Source of the DNA: Antilocapra americana | Taxonomy: Eukaryota > Chordata > Mammalia > Artiodactyla > Antilocapridae | Direction: 5' to 3' | NCBI GenBank assembly: GCA_007570785.1 | Contig: ML660774.1 | Span: forward strand, 12,182,476 to 12,246,475 | DNA: 64,000 nucleotides | Shown: one piece after another, positions 23,836 to 34,422 of the stretch | How positions within the stretch are numbered: position 1 is the first letter of the stretch | Layout: each line of letters starts with the position of its first letter | Notes under the pieces: model-generated | Told to the model about the DNA's origin: nothing | What the model saw: only the letters and a program-made list of their open reading frames with translations | Database searches by the model: none | Program-made: the position numbers and the translations under genes

Positions 23836-24841
23836 AGCCCTTTTAGGAGACTTGTCATGGTTTAGACACTCTTTGATCTGATACCCCTCCTGTCTAAAGA
23901 TTAGGCATTTGCCTTGTGCCTTGTTCTTTAAGAATTCGGGGTTTGCCATGGGCTTCCCTGGAGGGCAGCCAGCATCTGGGCATGCCTTATCACTTTCCTT
24001 TTCTGCATTTCCTGGGCCTTGGCCTCCCTCTCCTGTTCTCTGTTATAAAAGGTATTGGTGGCTGTCTGGACCATTTCATCTATAGAGCAACAGGGTCCTG
24101 CTGCTGTAGCTGTTGTAACTTTATCCTGATGTCTGGTGCACACTGGGACAGGAATTTGTCCTTTAAAATCACCTGTCCTGTGTAAGAGTCTAAGTCGAGA
24201 TTGGTAAACTTTTGGAGGGTCTCTTTTAGCCTTTTCAGAAAGACAGCGGGATTCTTGTTGGGCTCCTGAGTTATTGCTGAAACCCAGGCATAGCTGATTA
24301 CTTTTTTTCTGGGCTGATTTTATTCCTGCCTTTACACAGATCAGAAAATGATCCCTTTCTCAGATGTGCTCAGGGTTATTATAATTCCAATCTGGAATCT
24401 GAGGAGGGGACCGTGGTTTCCCCCACTGGGTATTTATCACTTTGACATGTGAAGCCCCTTAGCATACCTTTGGGCTTCTTTTAAGACCCTAGCATACTCA
24501 AGGTCAGATAAAGTTTGACTAAATATGACCATGATGTCCTTCCCCATCAAGTCAAAGACCAAGGTAATGTGTTGTAATGTATCCATATATTTGCCTGGGT
24601 CATCTGTGTAGCTTCCCAGGTCTTGTTTAATCTGTATTGGTTCTAAGAGGGAGAACGGCTTATGGACACGAGTTGGTCTGAATTCTCCTCCAGTTTCAAC
24701 TAAGAGGCATACTTGAGTTAGCTTTTGTGGAGAGGGTGCTCCCAGATATGGAGGCACATCTGGATATGAGGAAGGAGCACCAGGCAACTTGGGAGCCATG
24801 GGAGGTGAGCCTTCACAGGGGGCTTCCTTCTCTTGGTTGTC

Positions 24842-25679
24842 TACCGGGGTCCAGCCCCGGCTGGATCCAGGGGTCTTGAGGGATGAGTGGCGTTGGCAAA
24901 GAACTGAGCCGAGTCAATGTGTTGATGGAGCAGTCTCTCTCTTACTTTATTGTTGTTGGTTTACAGTATTATGCCCAAAGAACATCCCCATTACATCATT
25001 CAAGGTTACATTTTGCTTTTATCAGGCACAGCTGTGCGGAGGCTTGAGGGAAAGGCTGGGCTTGAAACTGTTTTTATTCCAGTGACCTCGACCACTATCT
25101 GTCTTACTCTGTTCTGAAAACCTTGTCTGTAATTACTGTCTCACACCGCTATTTTATACCTAAAGAGAAAATAAATGAGAGGTTAACTAGCAGATACAGC
25201 TATTTGCGTTATGTCTGTACACTCTGGTGTTTATAAGGAAAGGGAACAACGAGACAGTCTAACAGCACTGCTTTAGCAATAAAACCCTATTAACCTTATA
25301 TAACTACTACAATGAATTCCTATGTCTATATTATCCTAAAGGAATCAGTGTCTCCAACTATGCTGGCTACAGTTATGAACATTCCTAAGTCTCATCCCTC
25401 TTGGTCTCTTTAAAGAAAGGAGCCTCCACCATGGAGTGGTCATGGGAGTGGGAGGTGGAAAGGTGACCCAAGTAAGATCCTGTCTGGTGGTGGCTTTGCC
25501 AAGATCCCCCAGGATGGCATGAACCCATCTGGTGGTGGCATGAACAGAACTCCCAAGAAAAATACCAGAAGGGGCCTTGCCCAGGGATGCCCTGATGAGG
25601 AAAATTCGCTTTGCAGTTTCCTTCTCAGTCTCATGACTTTGTCATCTGAGCAAGGGGGGCATCCTGACAGCTCCTGGCA
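24842..25679 (-). mobile_element. Solo class II (ERVK-like) LTR inside gag
   Basis: 838 bp, bounded by the 6-bp direct repeat gttgtc (24836-24841 and 25680-25685). Removing the LTR and one repeat restores the gag reading frame. On the minus strand it starts TGCCAGGAGC and ends CCCCGGTA. It has a TATA-like box (tataaaat, 25151-25158) and a polyadenylation signal with AATAAAG (24945-24951). A 6-bp duplication is typical of betaretrovirus-like ERVs. The usual terminal CA is TA here. Formed by LTR-LTR recombination, by inference. Confidence 0.85.
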
Positions 25680-26200
25680 GTTGTCTGTGCCTATCGCCAT
25701 TTGCCTAGTAGGCTCACTTTTAAGGCATACAGCAATCCCATACTTAAGACAGAGTTCCTTCATATCTCTTAGTTGGAAGATAATTTGGACATAAACGATC
25801 TCTGTCCGTTTCCCTTTTCTTTTGCAGAATAAGTCTAGCTGCAGTATGGTATTGTAATTTAAACTCCCATCCTCAGGCCAGTTTTCCTTATCCCCCAGAG
25901 AATAGGAAGTGGGATATTTTGGTCATGAAGTGGCACAAAAGAGTTTTAAGTGATTTCTCTTTAGAGTGAGAGGATCAAACAGCTTCTAATTATCAAGGAT
26001 GCTTCTCAAGGGCCTCTGTAGGGAAGTAGATTGGTTATTTCCCATCTGAAAGACAGTGATGACAGGGAGGAAAACAAAAAAGAAAAAAAGCTAATAGGCC
26101 TCCTTCTATTTTTATTGTTGGACTTCCTTAGGGGTGAGTCTTTCTGAAGCTTATCCTACCCAGTACTGTTGCAACCTGAGAGCTGGGCATCCCCGGGTCA

Positions 26201-26440
26201 GGGTGCAGATCCCCAAGCAGGCTGAGGAGTGACAGCCTCTTGGAGATGGAATCCCTGGGCAGGTTGCATGTCAGCCTTCTGAGAATTGGGTCCCTGGGCA
26301 GGTTGAGGCATATTGAGCTCCTGGAACCCCTGGACTGGTGGATCCTTGAGCAGGTTGAAGTGTGACAACCTCCCAAGGACCGGATCCCTAGGCAGGTCAA
26401 ACTGCTGGGATTCAAGGCTGGGGTTGGGCATCCCCAAAAT
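26201..26440 (-). repeat. Imperfect ~42-bp tandem repeat in ERV leader
   Basis: About five units, each with an 'atccctgggcaggttg'-like core at about 26209, 26251, 26291, 26341 and 26384. Most spacings are close to 42 bp and stay near a multiple of three, with one longer unit. Two minus-strand frames across it are open (26128-26415 and 26198-26437) and give degenerate leucine/proline-rich repeats. Lies about 160 bp upstream of the gag start. Confidence 0.75.
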
Positions 26441-28413
26441 CTCCAGTGTGACCGATGCTGGGTAGGATTAAGTGATTGTTATTTTAACTCATTGCTGGTT
26501 TGTCCACTGCTGATGGGAATAGATACCATGATGTAAAGCAGTCCAAGCCTGTGCCCTGAGACTGGGAACCTGGTGAAACAGCCATAAGCCTTATCCTCTT
26601 ATTGCTCTGAGGGAATGTAAGTCACTGATTCCATCCCCTAGTGCTCCATCAGAGCAGTTTAGGGTGTTTCCAGTGGTAAACATCTCATTGCCATAAACCC
26701 ACTTTGGGTAATGAGGAAGTAATGACAAAGAGAGTGGGTTATCTGGTCCCATTAGGGGCATTAAGAGTGTTTTAATATAATAAGCAGAGTGGAACTTTGT
26801 TCCCTGCAAGGGGGCAGGGTCCTGGTTGGAGTTAGTGAATGGTTAAGAACAAATTGATAAGAGGCCAGACATTCCATAAAAGTGGAGTAGAGGTTTGATC
26901 CAGGTGTATGTGTATAACTTTAGGAAAAGGGTGGTAAGGGTTTGGGCCCAAAGAGCCTGCAGGACTAACTCCTGAAGTGGCAAACATTATTCCTGGAAGC
27001 CCAATTGCCCTTGAAGGGATGCCACCAACAGATGAACTTCTAGCAGGCGGTGCCTGTCACCGCCCTAGCGGGTTCACTGAGAGATGCTGCTGTTGCACAT
27101 GTTGCATGAAACCTGGAAGATGAATACCTGAATATCTAGAGGGATTAGATATTATACAGTATTTCCCTCCCAAGGGCCAGCTATTTTCTGGGTTGTCCTT
27201 CCAGGAGATTGTAGAGGCAACAATGTGGGCCTGGATGGGAGCATGAAACCGGAGGGAAGAAGGCAGGGCCCAACTTTGACAGAATGACATAGCCCAAGGG
27301 CATAACTTAAACCCATTAAAATCAAATGGGTCCAAGGTGACAGACTAGTCAAATTCAACTGAATCTTGATCTTCAATCTGCAAGCTAAATGACACACCCT
27401 GAGGCACCACAACTGTTCTAAGGCACTATTAAAAGACCAAGGACTGGGTGGTTCCCCAGTTGTTGGGATAATCCTCCCACTTATTAGCATATGAAATCAC
27501 CCAACTCACAAAAACTAACCAAACCACTTTTCGTGACTACTGCATACACCCTCTGTGTTGGCACATACTCTTTGGACTGTGCTTCTCTCTGAATTTGAAC
27601 AAATCTACCTGTTGCTGTGTCTCTTACTGAATTTTTTTGCAATGAGACATCAAGAACCTGAGCTTCATTAAATCCTGAAACCAGGCACCGTGGGTTTTGG
27701 CTGGGCTCAAGTCCTGGTCGGACATGTCTGAGTGGCTAAACGTAGCACAGAGTCCCTGCCACATGGGTTTAGTCCCAATCTTAGGTAAAGAGTTTCAAAG
27801 ACAACTTTCAGAAATGGAAAGATGATGCCTGCCTAATCAAACAGTGGCATAGATGGAGAGAGGAGCTGAAGGATGGGAGGAAAAAGCAGTGGGAAAAACA
27901 GTCAAGGAATCCCCTTCATAACCTGCCAGAAAACCTGCTAAATACCTGACCCGTGTTCATAGTTTTCACTGGCACAAAGAGATTAAAGACAGAAGAACCC
28001 TCACCTGCTTGAGTAGGCACAGCAGATAGTAGAGCCTTTGGGACTGACTGGAGAGTAGCCCCTGCCCGAGTCCCTAAATTGCACCCACTGCAGATCACCT
28101 GTTTGGAAACAAGGAATGAAAGATTGTAAAGCAAGTAAGATTTTGTTAGCCATATGTCCTTATAGCCATAGAGATAAGGACCTCCTACCTTAACTGGAGG
28201 TCTCCTGGAATCTGAGACCAAGCTGCGTGAGTTTTCTGCCAAGTTTGTTTTTGTTGTCTTGGTTTCCAGCATGCTAGGCTTCTTGTCACTTCCACTGCAC
28301 TGGGTTTCCTTTGCGTTCAGCTTCCACAACATGAGCTTTCACAGAGTTGGGCTTCTGCTGTGCTAGGCCTCTGCCTCGAGGAGGCTGAGCCGAGGTTGTT
28401 TCAGCCAAGTAAA
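26441..28413 (-). other. Long ERV leader region
   Basis: About 2 kb between the primer site and the tandem repeat. HERV-H-like proviruses have long pre-gag regions, which this fits. It contains scattered open frames (27057-27335, 27152-27490, 27916-28332) without recognisable domains, and an LTR-like segment in the opposite orientation at about 27240-27700. Confidence 0.55.
27240..27700 (+). mobile_element. Possible class I LTR fragment, antisense to the ERV
   Basis: Plus-strand sequence resembling an R-U5 end: 'ctctctgaatttgaac', 'gctgtgtctcttactgaa', then 'gagcttcattaaatcctga' and 'accagg'. Upstream is a U3-like part with 'cactattaaaagacc'. No clear termini or target duplication, so it may instead be part of the leader. 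Confidence 0.4.
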
Positions 28414-28431
28414 ATCCAAGTTACAGCACCA
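28414..28431 (-). promoter_or_regulatory. tRNA-His-type primer-binding site
   Basis: Minus-strand tggtgctgtaacttggat. It matches the 3' end complement of tRNA-His at 15 of 18 positions, and all three differences are transitions, two of them consistent with CpG decay. tRNA-His priming is the hallmark of HERV-H-like elements. It sits 10 bp from the BovB junction, where the 5' LTR should end. Confidence 0.75.
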
Positions 28432-28441
28432 GATATATTGC

Positions 28442-30911
28442 TTCAGTTCATTTCAGTCACTCAGTCATATCTGACTCTTTGTGACCCCATGGACTGCAGC
28501 ATACCAGGGCTTCTTGTCCATCACCAACTTCCAGAGTTTACTCAAACTCATGTCCATTAAGTCGGTGATGCCATCCAATCATCTCATCCTCTGTTGCCCT
28601 GTTCTCCTCCCACCTTCAATCTTTCTAGCATCAGAGTCTTTTCCAATAAGTCATTTCTTTGCATCAGGTGGCCAAAGTTTTGGAGTTTCAGCTTCAACAT
28701 CAGTCCTTCCAATGAATATTCAGGACTGATTTCCTTTAGGATGGACTGGTTGGATTTCCTTGGAGTCTAAGGGACTCTCAAGAGTCTTCTCCAACACCAC
28801 AGTTCAAAAGCATTAATTCTTCGGCACTCAGCTTTGTATATTGTCTGACTCTCACATCCATACATGACTAGTGGAAAACCATAGCTTTGACTAGACAGAC
28901 CTTTGTTGGCTGTCTAGGTTGGTCATAGCTTTTCTTCTAAGGAGCAAGTGTCTTTTAATTTCATGGCTGCAGTCACTATGTGCAGTGATTTTGGAGCCCG
29001 CAGAATTAAAGCCTGTCACTGTTTCCACTGTTTCCCCATCTATTTGCCATGAAGGGATGGGACCAGATGCCATGATCTTAGTTTTTTGAATGTTGAGTTT
29101 TAAGCCAACTTTTCCACTCTCCTCTTTCACTTTCATCAAGAGGCTCTTTAGTTCTTTACTTTCTGCCATAAGGGTGGTGTTATCTGGGTTTCTGAGGTTT
29201 TTGATATTTTCCCTGGCAATCTTGATTCCAGCTTGTGCTTCATCCATCCTGGCATTTTGCATGCTGTACACTGCATAGAAATTAAATAAGCAGGATGACA
29301 ATATACAGCCTTGACATACTCCTTTCCCAATTTGGAACCAGTCTGTTGTTCTATGACCAGTTCTAACTGTTGTTTCTTGACCTGCACATAGATTTCTCAG
29401 GAGGCAGGTCAGGTGGTCTGGAATTCCCATTTCTTAAAGAATTTTCCACAGTTTGTTGTGATCCAAACAGTCAAAGGCTTTGGCATAGTCAATAAAGCAA
29501 AGTTAGATGTTTTTCTGGAACTCTCTTGCTTTTTTGATGATCCAACATATGCTGGCAATTTGATTTCTGGTTCATCTGCCTTTTCTAAATCCAGTTTGAA
29601 GATCTGGAAGTTCACGGTTCACATACTGTTGAAGCCTGGCTTGGAGAATTTTGAGCATTACTTTGCTAGTATGTGAGATGAGTGCAATTGTGCATTAGTT
29701 TGAGCATTCTTTGGCATTGCCTTTCTTAGAGATTGGAGTGAAAACTGACCTTTTCCAGTCCTGTGACCACTGCTGAGTTTTCCAGATTTGTTGGCATATT
29801 AAGTGCAGCACTTTCACAGCATCATCTTTTAGGATTTGAAATAGCTCAGCTGGAATTCCATCACCTCCACTAGCTTTGTTCATAGTGATGCCTCCTAAGG
29901 CCCTGTTGACTTCACATCTAGGATGTCTGGCTCTAGGTAAGTGATCATATTATTGTGGTTATCTGGGTCATGAATATCTTTTTTGTATAGTTCTTCTGTT
30001 TATTCTTGCCACCTCTTCTTGATATCTTCTGCTTCTGTTAGGTCCATACCAGTTCTGTCCTTTTTTGTGTTCATCTTTGCATGAGATTTTCCTTTGGTTT
30101 CTCTAATTTTCTGGAAGATATCTGAAGTCTTTCCCATTCTATTGTTTTCCTCTATTTCTTTGCATTGATCACTTAGGAAGGCTTTCTTATCTCTCCTTGC
30201 TATTCTTTGGAACTCTGCATTCAAATGGGTGTATCTTTCCTTTTCTCCTTTGCCTTTAGCTTCTCTTTTTTTTCTCAGTTATCTATAAGGCCTCCTCAGA
30301 CAACTATTTTGCCTTTTTGCATTTCTTTTTCTTGGGAGTGGCCTTGATCCCTGACTCCTTTACAGTGTCATGAACATCCATCCCTAGTTCTTCAGGCACT
30401 CTATCAGATCCAATCCTTTGAATCTATATGTAACTTCCAGTGTATAATCATAAGGAATTTGATTTAGGTTATACCTGAATGGTCTAGTGATTTTCCCTAC
30501 TTTCTTCAATTTAAATCTGAATTTGGCAATAAGGAATTCATGATCAGAGCCACAGTCAGCTCCCTGTGTTGTTTTTTCCTGACTTTATAGAGCTTCTCCA
30601 TATTTGGTGGCAAGAATATAATCAGTCTGATTTCAGTGTTAACCATCTGGTGATGTCTGTGTGTAGAGTCTTGTGTTGTTGGAAGAGGGTGTTTGCTATA
30701 ACCAGTGTGTTCTCTTGGCAAAACTCTGTTAGCCTTTGACCTTCGTTTTGTACTCCAAAGCCAAATTTGCCTGTTACTCTAGGTATCTCTTGACTTTCTA
30801 CTTTTGCATTCCAGTCCTCTATAATGAAGAGGACATCATTTGGGTGTTAATTCTATAAGGTCTTGTAGGTCTTCATAGAACTGTTCAACTTCAGCCTCTT
30901 CAGTATTACTG
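28442..30911 (-). mobile_element. BovB LINE, 2.5 kb, 5' truncated
   Basis: The longest BovB here. The 3' end is at 28442 (repeated 'ttcag' units) and the 5' break is at about 30911, within the endonuclease region. Abuts the ERV primer site. No target duplication was recognised, so the junction may include a deletion. Confidence 0.92.
28600..30905 (-). pseudogene. BovB endonuclease/reverse transcriptase pseudogene
   Basis: Read on the minus strand, the apurinic-type endonuclease C-terminal half is near 30500-30850 ('NAKVESQEIPRVTGKFGFG'). A linker follows at 30000-30224, then RT. RT has 'MNKASGGDGIPAELFQILK' (29695-29883) and the region around 'GVCQGCILSSCLFN' within 28891-29430. The catalytic YADD position has decayed to 'PDN' in 'NPDNTTLMAES'. 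Several frameshifts and an internal deletion near 28905 separate the pieces. The family inserts by target-primed reverse transcription; this copy is dead. Confidence 0.87.
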
Positions 30912-30929
30912 TACAATGAAAGACTAAAA

Positions 30930-31425
30930 TATCGAAGAAATACTGAATTGATTAACTTATATGGTTAAAATAAAATTACTTCCATTTTATGTTAATGATA
31001 TGTAGTAAAATAACATCAGTTCTGAGAATGTTCATTCTAGCTAAGTTGACACTTTTAGAGTTAAATATGTTACATTTATATCTGACTCAGTTGAGTTGCC
31101 TAGTTTAGTTATACTCTCATTTTCACCAATGGATTTAAAGACAATTTTTTCAAAGATAGTAGACTTAATTGCATAAGTAAAGATGGCACAGTTATATGTG
31201 TCCTACTTGCAGTTATCAGTTTCTTTGTCCAGTCAGTTTCTCATAAATTTATTGTTTGTCTAAAAAGTATAAAAGCTGGCTGATTTGGTCACTTTTTATG
31301 TTTCATTTCTATGAGACCTTCATGTGTATGAATTAAAATTTGTTTCCTTTTCTCCCATTAGCCTTGTGTCAATTTTATTATTAGTCTAGCCACAAAAACT
31401 CAAGTAGGGTGGGGGAAATTTCCCC
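30930..31425 (+). mobile_element. Probable old ERVL-type solo LTR
   Basis: Promoter-like 'gtataaaagctgg' at 31268-31280 and an 'aattaaaatttg' signal at 31330 are followed by a T-rich, 'cttttctcccattag'-containing end. This U3-R-U5 layout is typical of ERVL-class LTRs. Family assignment is by resemblance only, and the ends are approximate. Confidence 0.45.
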
Positions 31426-31435
31426 TTCCCTGCCG

Positions 31436-31566
31436 TTTACAAATGGGTAAACTGAGGCTGAACAAGCCTAAGCAGTTTGCTCAAGGTCCCTTGGCTCTTT
31501 GATGTGGCCAAATGCAGGTGAGAATACAAGTCTGTCTTCCTCCAGGACTGTGTTCTTTGAAGTAAC
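31436..31566 (-). mobile_element. MIR SINE, minus strand
   Basis: Reverse MIR: 'acaaatgggtaaactgagg', then 'cagtttgctcaaggtccc', then 'aatacaagtctgtcttcctcc'. Confidence 0.8.
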
Positions 31567-31576
31567 ACTAGCCTTC

Positions 31577-31660
31577 TATCTGCCAGGTACTATTTGGGGC
31601 CTGAGGATACAGAATTAGGCACAAGAGGCCAATCCCATCTTCACGGGAGGCATCAGCAAG
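31577..31660 (-). mobile_element. L2 3' fragment, minus strand
   Basis: 'ctgccaggtactatttgggg' followed by 'tgaggatacagaattaggc' is the reverse of the L2 tail. Confidence 0.55.
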
Positions 31661-32455
31661 TGAGGGCTTCTCCTACCTGCTGAGGAAGGCACTCCAGAGA
31701 AGACTAACTCCGGGGCCCACCAGAGAGTTGAGCTTATGGAGGGAAACCAGCAACATCTGTGGGATCCCCTGGGAACTACTAGTTGAATGTTACCTGGTAC
31801 ATGCAACTCAGGTATTTATTTTGGTGTGAGGGTGCTATGGCTAGGAGAGTTTGAGAACTTCTGCTGTAGTAGGTTTTAGTAAGGGTGTGTGGACGAGAGG
31901 TCTAAAATCTTAAACAATACATACCAAAGAAAAGATGCTTTCAAGCTGTGGTACTCTATACTAAATTTGCATGGTGATGTGATTGACAGCTTGAGGGATG
32001 CTGGAGGGAGAATCGTGGGTGAAGTCTTGTCTGAGACATGGCGTATTAGTCTGAGGGCTGAGAAGGAGGCGCCCTGCAGAAGCCAGAGAGGATCCTCCCA
32101 GGCTGAGAGGCCCATAAGGGGACATGGCCTGGTTGAGAAGGGTCTGGCTCAGTGTGAGGAGGAGGAACCTAGGGAGTGAGAGAGAGGAAAAAAGAGAGAG
32201 AGAGAGAGAATGAGAAAGCTGGGTGCTGCTGGTCTCGAAGGACAGAGTGGAGAGTTTCATCTCAAGTGCCATGGGAAACTGAGCTTTCTTCCAACTCCAC
32301 AGTCCAGTGAGTCTTCATTTATTTGCCTGCACATCAATCTATTAGTTTCTGTAATCCATGGATGTGAACACAGAATAACTGGCAATAATGCACTTTGAAG
32401 ATATTCATTAACACATAGATCTAGACTTTTTGATTCATATTTTATGTATTAATTA
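31661..32455. other. Single-copy stretch with (GA)n
   Basis: No gene seen. A GA run lies at 32190-32209. The open frames at 31889-32179 and 31961-32272 (opposite strands) have no family features. Confidence 0.45.
32190..32209. repeat. (GA)n microsatellite
   Basis: About nine GA units. Confidence 0.9.
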
Positions 32456-32560
32456 GAGTTATTTACCATGTATATGTATGACTGAGTCCCTTTTCTGGTC
32501 ACTTGAAACTGTATCACAACATGGTTAATTGGCTATGCTCCAATATAAAATAAAATGCTG
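32456..32560 (+). mobile_element. L1 3' tail fragment
   Basis: Resembles the very end of mammalian L1s: 'cacttgaaactgtatc', 'caacatggttaattgg', 'ctatgctccaatataaaata'. Short, 5' truncated. Confidence 0.6.
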
Positions 32561-32567
32561 AAGCAAT

Positions 32568-32765
32568 ATGAAGGCAAACACACAAAGAAAAGGCCACATG
32601 AAGATGGAGGCAAAGTTTGCGGTGGTGCATGTACAAATCAAGGAACAACAAGAACTTACAGGAACCACCAGAAGCCAGGAGAACTGTGGGAGATTACATT
32701 TTTGTTGTTTGAAACCACCCAGGTGGTGGTAGTTTCTGACTGCAGCCATAGGGCACTACTGCAGA
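32568..32765 (+). mobile_element. MLT1-like (ERVL-MaLR) LTR, 3' part
   Basis: Ordered landmarks 'aaaggccacatgaagatgga', 'atcaaggaacaacaagaac', 'aaccaccagaagccaggaga' and 'ttgttgtttgaaaccaccca' match the second half of MLT1 LTRs. Confidence 0.7.
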
Positions 32766-33500
32766 AGGTTTAATTTTTTTTAACTTACTATTTTGAAAAG
32801 GCCAGATTCTTATTTGTGGGAAGACGAAATGTACTCAGATATTTTCTTTCCTTCCAACATGTCATTACTTTGATGGTAGAATTTGGGAAAAGTTCATTTT
32901 TGAATGTTAGTAAACATTCCTACAGAATATGAAGATTAAGGAAAAACCAAATCTTCCTTAAGATTGTAGGATATAAGAGAATAGATGCCAGTTGTTCTGT
33001 TCAGAGTGCTGTGTGTCCATTTTAACAGCTAAGATTTTAATTCTGTCATCTCAAAGATTTCTTATTAAGTGTGCCTTTGCTTTAGAAATTAGATGAGTTA
33101 ATTTGTTTTTTGTTTGTTTGGTTTTGATAGTAAAGTATGGAGACAGTACATTTGTCTCAACTATCTAAAACTAACAGGGAAGAGAAACGGTGTTTCTCTA
33201 GACGCCTTGTCAGCATTAAAGAAAACAAACTAGTGGCTTTTCAGTCTTTTGTGTGGTATAGTCTATGAGGGAGATTATTATTTCTCATGTACTCACAGAA
33301 AGCATTGTTTTCAGCTAAAGTATGGGAAAACAGTTCTTTTAAAACCAGGCAGCAACAGCACCAGAAATGGCCGTTTAAAACATGGCCAAATCTGACACAT
33401 TGCACAGTTAACAACACTGTCAGCAACAACAAAGTTCATTTTGATGATAAGGCATCAGTGAAATGTGACAGTTTTAACTTTTTTGACTATTTGCTTTCTT
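32766..33500. other. Single-copy stretch, no gene seen
   Basis: No recognised repeat. The open frame 33287-33529 (80 codons) has no family resemblance and runs into the hAT element below. Confidence 0.45.
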
Positions 33501-33660
33501 CAGTGGTAGCACATCAGACTCACCTGTGAATTTTTTACAATACAGATAAATGCCTGATCTCACCTCAGATTCTGATTCAGAAGTGTTGGGAGAGGCCTAA
33601 GTATGAGAGATTATTAAAAGTCCTATCTCAGGAGTGGAATGTCAAGGTTGAGAACCATGG
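33501..33660 (+). mobile_element. MER5-type hAT (Charlie) DNA transposon
   Basis: Begins cagtggt and ends gagaaccatgg, close to the terminal inverted repeats of this non-autonomous hAT family. The interior 'cagattctgattcagaag' is diagnostic. About 160 bp. Confidence 0.75.
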
Positions 33661-33724
33661 ATCCAATGGAGGCGAGTAGTATTAATAAAAAAAAGGAGGT
33701 ATTTTGGGGTAGCTAAGAATATAG

Positions 33725-33941
33725 CAGGAACTTCTTTGGTGGCTCAGTGGTAAAGAATTTGCCTGCCAATGCAGGAGACATGGGTTTGATCCCTGGGTTG
33801 GGAAGATCCCCTGGAGTAGGAAATGGCAACCCATTCCAGTATTCTTGCCTGGGAAATCCCATGAACAGAGGAGCCTGGCGAACTACAGTCTGTGGGGTTG
33901 CAAAGAGACAGACATGACTTAACCACTGAGCACACACCCAG
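33725..33941 (+). mobile_element. Bov-tA SINE with 8-bp target duplication
   Basis: Full-length, head to 'gcacacaccca' tail. Flanks gaatatag at 33717-33724 and 33942-33949. Confidence 0.93.
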
Positions 33942-34193
33942 GAATATAGAATCAGGTTCAGAAACCAAAAACTATTTCAGTTTTATAGTAGTATTTTCAT
34001 AACTATTCATTCTAAGTGTCCTTGTTTGTTTAACTGGAGTCACAGGCCAGGTTTTGAAATTAATTTTTTAACTCAAGCTAGTCATCTCTTCACCAGGCCA
34101 TGAGGATTTATGTATTTTAGGTTAAATGATCAACTTGTAAACTTTAACATCTAGAGAACCACAGGAAAGGATTGTGACAAACCTCCCATTAAT

Positions 34194-34414
34194 ATAGGCT
34201 TTCCTGGTGGCTCAGACACCAAACAATCTGCCTGCAATGCAAGAGACCTGGGTTGGATCCCTGTTGGGAAGATCTCCTGGAGAAGGGAATGGCTATTCTC
34301 CAGTCTTCTTGCCTGGAGAATCCCATGGACAGAGAAGCCTGGAGGGCTATATATACTCTATGGGATTGCAAGGAGTTAGACATGACTGAGCGACTAACAC
34401 TTTCACTTCACTTA
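34194..34414 (+). mobile_element. Bov-tA SINE with 8-bp target duplication
   Basis: Full-length copy with a small 'tata' expansion near 34350. Flanks ccattaat at 34186-34193 and 34415-34422. Confidence 0.93.
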
Positions 34415-34422
34415 CCATTAAT

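Larger units (their letters stand above)
23641..26045 (-). pseudogene. ERV gag remnant, interrupted by a solo LTR
   Basis: Start at minus-strand ATG 26043-26045, giving an MGNNQST N-terminus with the glycine needed for myristoylation. Matrix-like sequence continues to about 25690, with two stops near the start. The frame is cut by a class II-like LTR (24842-25679) and resumes in register at 24841 through the proline-rich stretch and capsid ('LGSYTDDPGKYMDTLQ' near 24590-24640). The charged helix before nucleocapsid lies at about 23970-24060. Nucleocapsid keeps one CCHC knuckle at 23794-23835, with a stop inside it (23806-23808). Defective structural gene. Confidence 0.87.
19158..28431 (-). 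mobile_element. Decayed class I (gammaretrovirus-like) ERV, HERV-H/F-like primer
   Basis: Minus-strand provirus lacking a recognisable 5' LTR. Order: tRNA-His-type primer site 28414-28431, long leader, gag from 26045, protease with DTGA at 23614-23625, RT with YVDD at 22710-22721, RNase H, integrase with D, D and E at 20939, 20821 and 20713, env TM remnant, polypurine tract and 3' LTR 19158-19493. Every gene carries stops or frameshifts, so the copy is defective. A solo class II-like LTR is nested in gag and a BovB abuts the 5' end. Assignment to class I rests on the gag/pol motifs and primer type. Confidence 0.9.

Noticed and set aside
24838..25791. Wider LTR boundaries (TGT...ACA) for the solo LTR
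   Set aside because: Those ends lack a target duplication and would cut into sequence that reads as gag matrix; the 24842-25679 boundaries give a 6-bp duplication and restore the frame.
26201..26440. CRISPR-like array
   Set aside because: Units are imperfect, adjacent without spacers, and lie in a mammalian ERV leader.
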